From: Phocaeicola dorei
Lineage (GTDB): Bacteria > Bacteroidota > Bacteroidia > Bacteroidales > Bacteroidaceae
Length of the DNA stretch: 64,000 nt
Direction: 5' to 3'
NCBI RefSeq assembly: GCF_013009555.1
Contig: NZ_CP046176.1
Span: forward strand, 310,001-374,000
Of this stretch, positions 9,065-18,143 are shown in pieces; position 1 is the first letter of the stretch; each line of letters begins with the position of its first letter. The translations under genes and the position numbers were made by a program. Below the pieces are notes generated by a model, which did not search any database, was not told the DNA's origin, and saw only the letters and a list, made by a program, of their open reading frames with translations.

Positions 9065-9721
9065 TCAAATAAACAAAATTCCAATGACACCACAAAACAA
9101 TCCGACAATAAATCCGGCTAAAACTTCTAATAAGGTATGCTGTTTTACAATGATACGGGCTGTGCCAAGCATTCCGGATAGCAAAATGAAAAAACAGAGC
9201 CACCATATAGGATTGAAATTGAATATAAAGCTGTAGGATAATAATCCGCCTACCATCATGCCGCTGCTTGCCACGTGTGTGCTGATTTTCCACTTGAAAT
9301 TGATCAGTGTGCAAAGGATCATGCAGATGAGGGCGGCTACGATAATACCCGACATATAGCGGGGCAGATGTATCTTGTACATAGTGATGAGACAGGTGAC
9401 ATAGCTGATGATAGTCAGCGCGTATGGTACGAAACGTTTTTCGCGGTGTCCCAATTCATGAATCCCCCAACCGTTTATTTTTTGAAATAGGTAGATGGCG
9501 AGCATTGGCATCAGAATGGTGAAACAGTAGACTATGCCCAATACTATCAGTTTGTACTGGATGGGCATGATACGAAGATAAGTGAAGAAAAAAAGTAGGA
9601 AAAATGCCACAAAAGGAATCATAAAAGGCGTGAATATGCCTGATATGATACGTGAGCTGACTTCAAGCGGACTATTTTTCTTGGCTACTCTTATTGCTTC
9701 GGTTGTTTCGTTAGCTTTCAT
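9065..9721 (-). CDS. PAP2-like integral membrane protein
   Basis: 218 residues with about six hydrophobic segments. The C-terminal half keeps a worn phosphatase PAP2 signature: EKRF for the first motif, STHVASSG where active enzymes have PSGH, and R-x5-H-x3-E (ARIIVKQHTLLE) where the family has R-x5-H-x3-D. The substitutions leave catalysis uncertain. Active relatives remove phosphate from lipid pyrophosphates such as undecaprenyl-PP. The start is 4 bases after the rpoN stop, so it is probably translated from the rpoN message. Confidence 0.65.
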   Translation of the reverse strand: MKANETTEAIRVAKKNSPLEVSSRIISGIFTPFMIPFVAFFLLFFFTYLRIMPIQYKLIVLGIVYCFTILMPMLAIYLFQKINGWGIHELGHREKRFVPYALTIISYVTCLITMYKIHLPRYMSGIIVAALICMILCTLINFKWKISTHVASSGMMVGGLLSYSFIFNFNPIWWLCFFILLSGMLGTARIIVKQHTLLEVLAGFIVGLFCGVIGILFI

Positions 9722-9725
9722 AATA

Positions 9726-11195
9726 TTACCTTCTTAATCGTGCGACGGGTATGTTAAGCTGTTGGCGGTATTTGGCTACAGTACGGCGGGCTATGGGATA
9801 GCCTTTCGTCTTTAGTGTTTCGGCCAGTTCATCATCAGTGTAAGGTTTTTCTTTGTCTTCGGTATCTACACATTCTTTCAGAATGCGCTTGATTTCGCGG
9901 ACAGAGAGTTCTTCACCGTCTTCGGTGGTGTAACCGTCGCTGAAAAAGAATTTCAACGAATAGATACCATAGTTTGTTTGTACATATTTGCTGTTGCTTA
10001 CCCGTGATATGGTGGAAATATCCAATCCCGCGCGTTCGGCTACATCTTTCAAGATCATGGGCTTCAGCAAGGATTCGTCTCCTTCTAAAAAGAAGAGGCG
10101 TTGAATATCTATAATGGCTTGCATGGTGGTGAGTAACGTGTGTTGTCGCTGTTTTACGGCATTGATAAAACCTTGTGCGGCATCTACTTTTTGTTTTAGG
10201 AACATCAGTGCGTCCTTTGAGGCCTTGCTCTGATTGTCTTTGTTGCGAGTGTGTTCATCCAGCAATTCGGTGAACTGACGGCTCAGACGCAACTCAGGAA
10301 CATTACGATTGTTTAAACTTAGAGTAATGGTGCCGTCTTCATACGTTTCTACGATGAAATCGGGAATAATCTGCTGCATATTTTTACCCATTGCTTCACC
10401 CAGTGAACTGCCCGGACGAGGATTCAGCTTGGTGAGATCGCTCACCGCCTCATTATATTGTTCTTCGGTAATACCTAGTTTTTGGATAATCCTTTCTTTA
10501 TTTTTGCGGGTAAATTCATCACAACATTTACCGATGATGTCCAGTTCTATTTGTTTCAACGGCGAATCGGCTTTTCTTTGTATTTGTAACAGAAGACATT
10601 CCTGTAAACTGCGGGCACCGATACCTGCCGGATCAAAGTCTTGGATTATTTCTAATATTTTATTCAATTCTTCTTCAGTGGTATAGATGCCCCGATAGAT
10701 GGCAAGTTCATCCATGATAGACTCCATATTTTTGCGTAACAGGCCGTCATCGTCCAATGAACCGATCAAGTACTCGGCTATATCTCGTTGTTCTGGGGTA
10801 AGTTCCTGCATCTGCAACTGGTCTTTCAATATTTCATAAAAAGATACGGCATCCGAGAAAGGGATTTCTTCGGCTACTCCTTCTTTGGAACGATTATGTT
10901 CCTGTAGTTTATAATCGGGAATATCATCTTCGTTACTGTAATCGCCTAATGAAAAATCCTCGTTCGACTCCGTATTTTCGTCTTCGTTTTCTGCGTATTC
11001 TGTGTTGTCATCTTCATTATCGGGCATTTCTTTCCCTTCCTCCAGGGCCGGATTATCCAGTATTTCGGAATGGATACGTTCTTCCAACTCCACAGTGGGC
11101 AGTTCCAGCAATTTCACTACCAGTATTTGTTGTGGAGATAAAGTCTGTATTTGTTGCTGGGCTTGTGTTTGTACTTGACGTGAGCCTTGTGCCAT
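9726..11195 (-). CDS. rpoN: RNA polymerase sigma-54 factor
   Basis: 489 residues in the RpoN order: a Gln-rich region I (QTQAQQQIQTLSPQQ) that contacts enhancer-binding proteins, an acidic region II (D/E-rich, about 60-100), the core-binding region, and a C-terminal DNA-binding domain ending in the RpoN box ARRTVAKYR. It directs transcription at -24/-12 promoters and needs an AAA+ activator, none of which is encoded here. It is the first gene of the run rpoN, PAP2-like, gcvH, purE, ispG, glsA and has its own promoter box about 30 bases upstream. Confidence 0.96.
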   Translation of the reverse strand: MAQGSRQVQTQAQQQIQTLSPQQILVVKLLELPTVELEERIHSEILDNPALEEGKEMPDNEDDNTEYAENEDENTESNEDFSLGDYSNEDDIPDYKLQEHNRSKEGVAEEIPFSDAVSFYEILKDQLQMQELTPEQRDIAEYLIGSLDDDGLLRKNMESIMDELAIYRGIYTTEEELNKILEIIQDFDPAGIGARSLQECLLLQIQRKADSPLKQIELDIIGKCCDEFTRKNKERIIQKLGITEEQYNEAVSDLTKLNPRPGSSLGEAMGKNMQQIIPDFIVETYEDGTITLSLNNRNVPELRLSRQFTELLDEHTRNKDNQSKASKDALMFLKQKVDAAQGFINAVKQRQHTLLTTMQAIIDIQRLFFLEGDESLLKPMILKDVAERAGLDISTISRVSNSKYVQTNYGIYSLKFFFSDGYTTEDGEELSVREIKRILKECVDTEDKEKPYTDDELAETLKTKGYPIARRTVAKYRQQLNIPVARLRR

Positions 11196-11223
11196 AATAT
11201 TTTTATTTCCTTGTTTATTGCGA

Positions 11224-11294
11224 CAAAAATAGGAAATTGTATTGTAATAATCTTCCTTTTTTCTGGGATTATTTTAAGGGGATGGTTATCTTTG
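11224..11294. promoter_or_regulatory. Divergent promoter region between rpoN and the M24 peptidase gene
   Basis: Reading left, TATTTTTG (complement of 11224-11231) matches TAnnTTTG about 30 bases before the rpoN start. Reading right, TATCTTTG (11287-11294) matches it 30 bases before the peptidase ATG. The -33 elements are weak on both sides, so the divergent pair is supported mainly by the -7 boxes. Confidence 0.55.
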
Positions 11295-11323
11295 CCTGTC
11301 ATCCATACAAAAAACACAAGATT

Positions 11324-12697
11324 ATGTTTGCAAAAGAAACTTATACAACCCGCCGTAACAGCTTGAAAAAAAGCCTGGGAACAGGTCTCTTGCTATTTCT
11401 AGGCAACGAGGAGAGTGGCATGAACTATGAGGATAATACTTATCATTTCCGCCAGGATTCTACTTTTCTTTATTTTTTCGGCTTGCCCTATGCTGGGTTG
11501 GCTGCCATTATCGATGTGGATGAGGATAAGGAAATTATCTTCGGGGATGAGCTGACTATGGATCATATTGTATGGATGGGAATCCAGCCTGCCTTGTGTG
11601 AGAAAGCGCAGAGGGTGGGAGTGACGGAAACTCGTCCTGCCGCGGATTTGAAGAAGTATTTGGAAAAAGCTGTTGCTAAAAGACAGGTGATTCATTATCT
11701 GCCTGTTTATCGTGCGGAGCACAGATTGAAGCTGTTGGACTGGTTGGATATAAAGCTTGGCATGGAACAGCCGTCTGTTCCGTTTATTCGTGGAGTCGTG
11801 AATATGAGGAATTATAAGACTGCTGAGGAGTTGGTTGAAATTGAACGTGCTTGTAATGTGACGGCTGATATGCACATTACAGCTATGAAAGTGTTACGTA
11901 TAGGAATGAAGGAATGGGAAGTGGTGGCTGCATTGGAAGCGGTGGCACAGGCCAATGGTTGTGGATTTTCGTTTCCTACTATTGCCACGGTATGCGGACA
12001 GACTTTGCATAACCATTATCATGGGCATACGGTGAAATCGGGGGATATGCTGTTGGTGGATGCTGGTGCGGAAACTGAAATGGGATATGCTGGTGATATG
12101 TCGTCTACAATTTGTGCGGATAAAACGTTTACTATCCGTCAGAAAGAAGTGTATGACATTCAGGTTGCCGCACACACGGCAGCGGTTCGTGCATTGAAGC
12201 CCGGAGTGCCTTTTAAGGAGGTGTATGAACTTTCCTGTAGAGTGATTTGTGAAGGGCTGAAAGGACTGGGCATTATGAAAGGTGATCCTGCTGAAGCGGT
12301 GGCCGTTGGGGCGCATGCTATGTTTTTTCCGTGCGGACTAGGACACATGATGGGATTGGATGTGCACGATATGGAGAATTTGGGAGAGGTATGGGTCGGC
12401 TATGACGGACAACCGAAAAGCACTCAGTTCGGCCGTAAGTCATTAAGGCTGGCCAGACCTTTAGAACCGGGATTTGTGCTTACTATAGAACCGGGTATCT
12501 ATTTTATTCCCGAACTGATTGATTATTGGAAAGCGGAAAAACGCTTTAAGGACTTTATCAATTATGATAAGCTGGAGAGTTATCGTGACTTTACAGGTTT
12601 GCGTAATGAGGAAGATTATTTGATAACGGAGGACGGGGCACGTCTTTTAGGTAAGAAGGTTCCTTTTACTACAGAAGAGGTGGAGGCTTTGCGATAA
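11324..12697 (+). CDS. pepP: Xaa-Pro aminopeptidase (M24 family)
   Basis: Removes N-terminal residues that precede proline. The ATG at 11324 (MFAKETY) is preferred over one at 11237 because the promoter box lies between them; it gives 457 residues. The N-terminal third is an aminopeptidase P accessory domain. The C-terminal pita-bread domain has the metal ligands in order: DAGAE, GDMSSTI, the His in CGLGHMMGL, and Glu in TIEPGIYF. It is single-gene, convergent with the glycyl-radical genes, and shares a two-way terminator with them. Confidence 0.9.
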   Translation: MFAKETYTTRRNSLKKSLGTGLLLFLGNEESGMNYEDNTYHFRQDSTFLYFFGLPYAGLAAIIDVDEDKEIIFGDELTMDHIVWMGIQPALCEKAQRVGVTETRPAADLKKYLEKAVAKRQVIHYLPVYRAEHRLKLLDWLDIKLGMEQPSVPFIRGVVNMRNYKTAEELVEIERACNVTADMHITAMKVLRIGMKEWEVVAALEAVAQANGCGFSFPTIATVCGQTLHNHYHGHTVKSGDMLLVDAGAETEMGYAGDMSSTICADKTFTIRQKEVYDIQVAAHTAAVRALKPGVPFKEVYELSCRVICEGLKGLGIMKGDPAEAVAVGAHAMFFPCGLGHMMGLDVHDMENLGEVWVGYDGQPKSTQFGRKSLRLARPLEPGFVLTIEPGIYFIPELIDYWKAEKRFKDFINYDKLESYRDFTGLRNEEDYLITEDGARLLGKKVPFTTEEVEALR

Positions 12698-12704
12698 AAT
12701 TATT

Positions 12705-12736
12705 GGGGGTAGATAGAAATACTTTTATCTACCCCC
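12705..12736. terminator. Two-way terminator
   Basis: A perfect 11-base stem, GGGGGTAGATA (12705-12715) with TATCTACCCCC (12726-12736), lies between two convergent genes, with short A or T runs beside it. It can serve both strands. Confidence 0.8.
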
Positions 12737-12748
12737 GATGATATATAA

Positions 12749-13657
12749 TTATCCACCTATGGTTACCTTTAAACCGTAATCAGTCAAGATTTGTATGCAC
12801 TGCTGTTGTACTTCTTCGGATGGCGTTTGCATTTTATATCCTTTAGGATTATAGATACTGCCTAGCTTTGTATGCTTTCCCTTTCCTATATCATGGTAAG
12901 GTAATAGGTTAATTATCTCAGGATGCCGTGGAAGACTGGCCAAAAATTCGGCAGACTGCTTTATGTTCTTTTCATCTGCATTCACTCCTTCAATCAATGG
13001 AATGCGGATATAATAAGGGAAACCGGCTTCTGCTACTCTGCGGATGTTTTCCAAAATTAATTCATTGGGAACATCACAAAATGTTTGGTGTACGGTACTG
13101 TCCATTGATTTTAAGTCGATAAGTAATAATTCACAATTCCGCATCACTTCATCCACCGTTTCTTTGCGGGCAAGTAGGGTGGTATCTACCGCCCGATGAA
13201 TTCCCTGTTGTCCGCAACGTTTCAGCATATCAATCAAGAATTTGGGATGAAGCAACGGTTCTCCACCACAAAAAGTGACCCCACCGCCCGATTGATCCAT
13301 AAATGGGATTTCCTTTTCTATTTCATGTATCAGGTATTCGGCGGTATATTCCGTTCCTGATATCTCGATAGCCATTGCCGGACATTCTTCGGCACAGCGT
13401 CCGCATAACACGCATTTTTGTTTGTCGGTGACAATACCCTCGGGAGTCAGTGTCAGTGCACCGTTGGGGCATACTTTCAGACAAGTTCCACAGCCAAGGC
13501 ATTTCTTGGCTGTGTATAGTTTGTCTTTTCCGTTACGAATGCCTTCGGGATTATGGCACCATACGCACGAGAGCGGGCATCCTTTCATGAAAAGTGTGAT
13601 ACGGATGCCCGGTCCGTCATTGATAGCATAGCGTTTGATGTCGAAAATCAGATTCAT
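12749..13657 (-). CDS. Glycyl-radical enzyme activase (radical SAM)
   Basis: 302 residues. The radical SAM cluster motif is CPLSCVWC (CxxxCxxC, about residues 26-33), preceded by GIRITLFMKG. Two ferredoxin-like inserts follow: CLGCGTCLKVCP and CVLCGRCAEECP, giving up to two extra [4Fe-4S] clusters, as in activases of dehydratase-type glycyl-radical enzymes. It would use SAM to abstract hydrogen from the glycine of the enzyme encoded just upstream. Only four bases separate the two genes, which fixes the pairing. HypE is the likely orthologue if the partner is HypD. Confidence 0.9.
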   Translation of the reverse strand: MNLIFDIKRYAINDGPGIRITLFMKGCPLSCVWCHNPEGIRNGKDKLYTAKKCLGCGTCLKVCPNGALTLTPEGIVTDKQKCVLCGRCAEECPAMAIEISGTEYTAEYLIHEIEKEIPFMDQSGGGVTFCGGEPLLHPKFLIDMLKRCGQQGIHRAVDTTLLARKETVDEVMRNCELLLIDLKSMDSTVHQTFCDVPNELILENIRRVAEAGFPYYIRIPLIEGVNADEKNIKQSAEFLASLPRHPEIINLLPYHDIGKGKHTKLGSIYNPKGYKMQTPSEEVQQQCIQILTDYGLKVTIGG

Positions 13658-13661
13658 TTTG

Positions 13662-16043
13662 TCAGAAGGTTTCTTGTGCCGTGCGGGCTATTACGTCATA
13701 TTGTAAATCTGCGTTCATATCATTGAAATAATCGCTATACCCAGCTACGCGTACCAACAGGTCCCGATATTCTTCAGGATGCTTTTGGGCGGCATGTAAG
13801 GTGGCGGTATCTACTATATTGAACTGAATGTGATGTCCTCCTAAGGCGAAATAGCTGCGGATGAGGCTTGCTAGTTTGGCCAGGTCTTCATCACGTTTCA
13901 GCAGTGAGGGCAGGAAACGTTGATTCAACAGAGTACCTCCGCTTTTCACCTGGTCTAGTTTGCCTAATGATTTTACGACGGCGGATGGCCCGTGGGTATC
14001 TGCTCCGTGTGAGGGTGAGGTACCGTCACTGATGGCACGTCCGGCCAGACGGCCGTTGGGGGTGGCATTCATCATTTTGCCGAAGTAAACGTGACAGGTA
14101 GTAGACAGCATGTTCAAATGGAAGCATTCGCCTTTGGTGTTCGGCTTTCCTTCGATGGCGTCGTAAAGGTCGTTAAAGACCTGGATGGCGATACGGTCTG
14201 CATATTCGTCATCGTTACCGAAGAAAGGTGTGCGGTTCAGAATGAATTGTCGCATGGCTTCCTGTCCTTCGAAGTTGGTGTCGGTAGCATGGATGATTTG
14301 CTCCATATTGAATTTACGTTCTTCGAATACATGTTTTTTCAGAACGGAGAGACTGTCGGTAATAGTACCTAAACCGGTGCATTGAATATAGGTTGTGTTA
14401 TAACGCGGTCCGCAGTTATAATAATCTTTTCCTTTGGCAATACAGTCATCAATGAACAAAGACAGGAAAGTGGCGGGAGCGTATTTGGCGAACATACGGT
14501 CAATGTAGTTGCTGACACGTACTTTCATATCTACAAAATAATGGATTTGTTTAAGGAATGCGTCATAAAGTTCTTCATAAGTCCGGAAGGTACGGGGATC
14601 TCCTGTTTCTAAGCTTACTTTCTTGCCTGACACAGGATCAGTTCCGTTGTGCAAGGTGACTTCCAATATCTTGGGGACGTTAAGGTAACCGGTCAGTACG
14701 TAAGCTTCTTTTCCGAAAGCGCCTACTTCTATGCATCCGCTACATCCGCCTTCGCGAGCGTCTTCCGGTGTCTTTCCCTGTCGCATTAGTTCCATGACGT
14801 ATGTGTCGGGATTGAATACGGATGGGTAGCCGTAGCCCTTACGGATTACTTTGCAGCCTTCGCGCAGGAAACGCTCTGGGGTGCATACACTGATGTGCAG
14901 GGCGCTTCCGGGTTGTAACAGGTGAAGATCATCTACTGTTTCGAGCATGATATAGGATACTTCACTGACCCCGTTGCTACCATCGCGTTTGATGCCACCG
15001 ATATTCAGATTGGTAAAGTCATTGTAGGTACCGCTTTCTTTGGCGGTGATGCCAACTTTGGGTGGGGCTGTCTGATTATTTATTTTGATAAAAAAACATG
15101 ATATTAGTTCTTTGGCTTCTGCACGAGTCAGTATTCCTTCTTTTAGGTCATTTTCATAGAAAGGAGTGAGATGCTGGTCAAAATGTCCTGGATTCATGGC
15201 GTCCCATCCGTTCAGCTCTGTAATGGTGCCGAGATGGACAAACCAGTACATCTGTATGGCCTCCCAATAAGTACGTGGGGCATGTGCAGGAACCCATCGG
15301 CAGATTTCCGCTATTTTTTTCAGTTCCTTTTTGCGTTTCGGATCGGTTTCTCGTCCAGCCATCTTTTCGGCCAGTTCAGCATGGCGTTCGGCAAAAATGA
15401 TAGCGGCATCACAGGAGATGGACATGGCGGTCAGTTCTTCTTGTTTGTCGGTTGCTTCTGGATCATTCATGAAATCCAGATTTCTCAGCTCATGGGCAAT
15501 ACGTTCTTTCAGATCCAGCATGCCATATTGATAAACTTTTCCGTCCAAGGAAGTATGACCGGGGGCTCGTTGTTCCATAAATTCAGTGAACATTCCTGCT
15601 TCGTAAGCTTCTTTCCATTCTTTGGGAACGTGATTGAAGATGCGTTCGCGTTGGGTGCGCCCTTTCCAATAAGGAATAACCTCGCGTTCATAGGTGTCTA
15701 TATCTTCTTGGCTGATGGTATAGCGCTGTAATTCGCGGGTGTTCAACACATGAAGGTCTTCCACGCTGTGACAGGTCAGTTCAGGGAAAGTAGATACGGC
15801 TTTGGGATGTGGTCCACGTTCACCTACAATCAGTTCGTCTTTACCTATGTATATAGTTTTCCGTTTACAGATTTCAAGAAAGTTCAGTGCTCTTAGAATG
15901 GGAATTGGATATTTCCCTTCGTTTTCTTTGTAAAATTCGGTCTCTATCAGAGCACGTTCTATGGACAGAGAAGGTTGTGCGTTAAAAGATTCTTGACGCA
16001 GGCGTTGGATACGGTCTGTCATTCCGTTGGTTGTTGTTATCAT
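13662..16043 (-). CDS. hypD: Glycyl-radical dehydratase, probably trans-4-hydroxy-L-proline dehydratase
   Basis: Starting at the ATG at 16043 (MITTTNGMTD) gives 793 residues, close to the roughly 790 of clostridial HypD; a start 46 codons upstream would add an unrelated hydrophobic tail. The thiyl-radical loop is GCSGCIEVGAFGKEAY, with the C-x-E arrangement of dehydratases, and the glycyl loop is RVAGYSDYF near the C-terminus. AYEAGMFTEFMEQRAPGHT and LTGYLNVPKILE closely follow the hydroxyproline dehydratase subgroup as I recall it. HypD makes pyrroline-5-carboxylate, which ProC reduces to proline; no proC lies here. Another GRE subclass remains possible. Oxygen sensitivity fits a strict anaerobe. 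Confidence 0.72.
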   Translation of the reverse strand: MITTTNGMTDRIQRLRQESFNAQPSLSIERALIETEFYKENEGKYPIPILRALNFLEICKRKTIYIGKDELIVGERGPHPKAVSTFPELTCHSVEDLHVLNTRELQRYTISQEDIDTYEREVIPYWKGRTQRERIFNHVPKEWKEAYEAGMFTEFMEQRAPGHTSLDGKVYQYGMLDLKERIAHELRNLDFMNDPEATDKQEELTAMSISCDAAIIFAERHAELAEKMAGRETDPKRKKELKKIAEICRWVPAHAPRTYWEAIQMYWFVHLGTITELNGWDAMNPGHFDQHLTPFYENDLKEGILTRAEAKELISCFFIKINNQTAPPKVGITAKESGTYNDFTNLNIGGIKRDGSNGVSEVSYIMLETVDDLHLLQPGSALHISVCTPERFLREGCKVIRKGYGYPSVFNPDTYVMELMRQGKTPEDAREGGCSGCIEVGAFGKEAYVLTGYLNVPKILEVTLHNGTDPVSGKKVSLETGDPRTFRTYEELYDAFLKQIHYFVDMKVRVSNYIDRMFAKYAPATFLSLFIDDCIAKGKDYYNCGPRYNTTYIQCTGLGTITDSLSVLKKHVFEERKFNMEQIIHATDTNFEGQEAMRQFILNRTPFFGNDDEYADRIAIQVFNDLYDAIEGKPNTKGECFHLNMLSTTCHVYFGKMMNATPNGRLAGRAISDGTSPSHGADTHGPSAVVKSLGKLDQVKSGGTLLNQRFLPSLLKRDEDLAKLASLIRSYFALGGHHIQFNIVDTATLHAAQKHPEEYRDLLVRVAGYSDYFNDMNADLQYDVIARTAQETF

Positions 16044-16388
16044 AAGAGTTATAATAAGGTTTATTTGTTCATAAATAGGAATTCCCATAAGGACGGATTG
16101 AAGGAGCCGACCGATTGATATGCAGAAGAAGATATCAATAGAATGAAACGTATGCCAAAAGTAAGATACGCTGTCATTCAATCCATCTTTATGGTGGCTA
16201 ATGAATGTACAGTCTGCTGGCTTTTGGCATACCCTCCTGAAGAAGAAATGTTCTTAGCAGTAGAACATCAGGCAGTTGAACAGTTTTCTATAGCCTTTGG
16301 AGTGCATTCGCTTATACTTGTTTAATAGTGGTCGAAATTACTGTTTGTTTCGCACATAAACAAACCTTATATACTGTTTAATAACAGG
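16044..16388. other. Intergenic region, no gene supported
   Basis: About 345 bases between the two minus-strand genes. A 60-codon plus-strand frame here (16143-16325) lacks family resemblance and a promoter. The segment should hold the promoter of the glycyl-radical operon and the end of the kinase transcript, but I see no clear TAnnTTTG pair or hairpin. Confidence 0.4.
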
Positions 16389-18053
16389 TTAATACCGGAA
16401 ACTGCTTCCTCCTAAAAATTCTCTCAGTAAAGAGGTAGGAGGCAATTCTTTATCTTGTACCGAAGCGAAATATTCCAAGAATTTGCGTAAACGATATGCT
16501 TCTGAATATTCCGGTTTGTTATTGGGGACATTCCTTAGAATGGGAATAGCATAATCTTTCATAATGGCCAGTTCAAACAATAGGGCAGAATTGAACATGG
16601 CATCTGCATTTTCTTGATATGGAAAGATCCATTTTTCTTCTCCGGCACGTACGCTGGGCCATCTTCTGATCGTTTCTTCTGCGGAATAGCCACGGTATTT
16701 GTGGTCGCGGATAATACGGCGCAACAAACGGTTGTCGGTAGTCGGAATATAATTATGATTGTCCAGCAGAATAGTGGTTAATGCCGATACATATATTTTA
16801 TATTTATTTTCGGTGGGAATATGAGGAGTTAACTCGGGGTTAAGTGCATGGATCCCTTCGAGAATCAATATCATGTTATCGTCAATCTTAAGTTTGTCAC
16901 CTTTAAATTCCCTTCTTCCTGTGGTGAAGTTGAAACGTGGTAATTCCACTTCCTTTCCATGAAGCAGATCTTGTAATTGCTTGTTGAAGAACTCTAAATC
17001 TAATGCATACAATGATTCGTAATCATAATCACCTTTTTCATCTTTTGGTGTCTTTTCTCGGTCAACAAAATAATTGTCCAGGGAGATGGGGTAAGGCTTC
17101 AGACCGTTTGCCATCAACTGAATACTGAGCCGTTTGCTGAAAGTCGTTTTACCAGAAGAGGATGGACCGGAGATAAGAACCAGTTTTACTCTTTGACCGT
17201 TTTTTCCTCTGTGGTATATCTCATCGGCAATATTGGAAATCTTTTTTTCCTGCAAGGCTTCGGACACATTAATCAGATCGGTGGCATAGCCTTCATTACA
17301 GGCCACATTGAAATCTCCTACAGTCCCTACGCCTAAAATCTGATTCCAACGACGATGTTCTTTGAATACTTCCAGCATTTTTTCTTGTTTTACCACTTCC
17401 TCTAGTACTTCCGGATTCTGACGGTTGGGGACACGCAGCAACAAGCCGTCATAGTATTTCACTATGTCGAATTTGCGGATATATCCGGTGCTGGGCAGCA
17501 GGCTGCCATAGTAGTAGTCAATGGTATTTTCCAAAGTATAATAATAGGAGTAAAGTTCTCCTGAAGTTTCAAGTAGTTTTACTTTGTCCATCATTCCTTT
17601 CCGGCAGAATAGTTCTACTACTTTAGTTGTATGACATTCAAAACGATGGAAAGGGATGTTGGCTTCCACAATCTCTTTCATTCGCTGCTTAATACGGGAA
17701 ACATCATCCAGTCCGGTCTCGTGCCCTATCTGCAAGTCGCAATAATATCCTTTGGATACGGGATGTTCAAGCATGATTTTTCCATCAGGGTATAGGTCCT
17801 CCACCGCTTTGCACAAGATGAAGCAAAGTGAACGGACATAAGTGCGCATTCCCGAAGGATTTAGCATATTCAGGAATTCCACATCCTTATTATTATAGGC
17901 CCGGTAATTGAGCCCTTCTACTTTGTTATTGACTTTGGCACTGACTGGTCCATATGGGATATCTAGATTAAAACCATTATAAATATCCAAAAGTGAGCTT
18001 CCGATTGGGAAGTTCTTTGAAATATTGTTATTTTTGCAACAGATTTGTAACAT
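16389..18053 (-). CDS. Nucleoside (uridine) kinase with tRNA-synthetase-like N-terminal domain
   Basis: 554 residues. The C-terminal part is a uridine-kinase/phosphoribulokinase P-loop ATPase with Walker A GPSSSGKTTFSKR (about residue 298) and the DNYFVDRE substrate loop. The N-terminal half resembles the TGS and second additional (SAD) domains of threonyl-tRNA synthetase; in a true editing domain HxxxH and C/H ligands would bind zinc, and HRFECHTTK looks partly conserved. Such fusions are widespread in Bacteroidota and Firmicutes and are annotated as nucleoside kinases. The role of the N-terminal domain is unknown. Confidence 0.8.
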   Translation of the reverse strand: MLQICCKNNNISKNFPIGSSLLDIYNGFNLDIPYGPVSAKVNNKVEGLNYRAYNNKDVEFLNMLNPSGMRTYVRSLCFILCKAVEDLYPDGKIMLEHPVSKGYYCDLQIGHETGLDDVSRIKQRMKEIVEANIPFHRFECHTTKVVELFCRKGMMDKVKLLETSGELYSYYYTLENTIDYYYGSLLPSTGYIRKFDIVKYYDGLLLRVPNRQNPEVLEEVVKQEKMLEVFKEHRRWNQILGVGTVGDFNVACNEGYATDLINVSEALQEKKISNIADEIYHRGKNGQRVKLVLISGPSSSGKTTFSKRLSIQLMANGLKPYPISLDNYFVDREKTPKDEKGDYDYESLYALDLEFFNKQLQDLLHGKEVELPRFNFTTGRREFKGDKLKIDDNMILILEGIHALNPELTPHIPTENKYKIYVSALTTILLDNHNYIPTTDNRLLRRIIRDHKYRGYSAEETIRRWPSVRAGEEKWIFPYQENADAMFNSALLFELAIMKDYAIPILRNVPNNKPEYSEAYRLRKFLEYFASVQDKELPPTSLLREFLGGSSFRY

Positions 18054-18143
18054 AATCGTAATAATTATTACTAACGTAGTGAAACGGCTTGAAATTTACT
18101 GAATAAAAGGGAGATTAGCCAATTCCTACCAAATTAATTAAAG

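Noticed and set aside
16143..16325. 60-codon plus-strand frame between the glycyl-radical and kinase genes
   Set aside because: No promoter, ribosome site or family resemblance; short enough to arise by chance.
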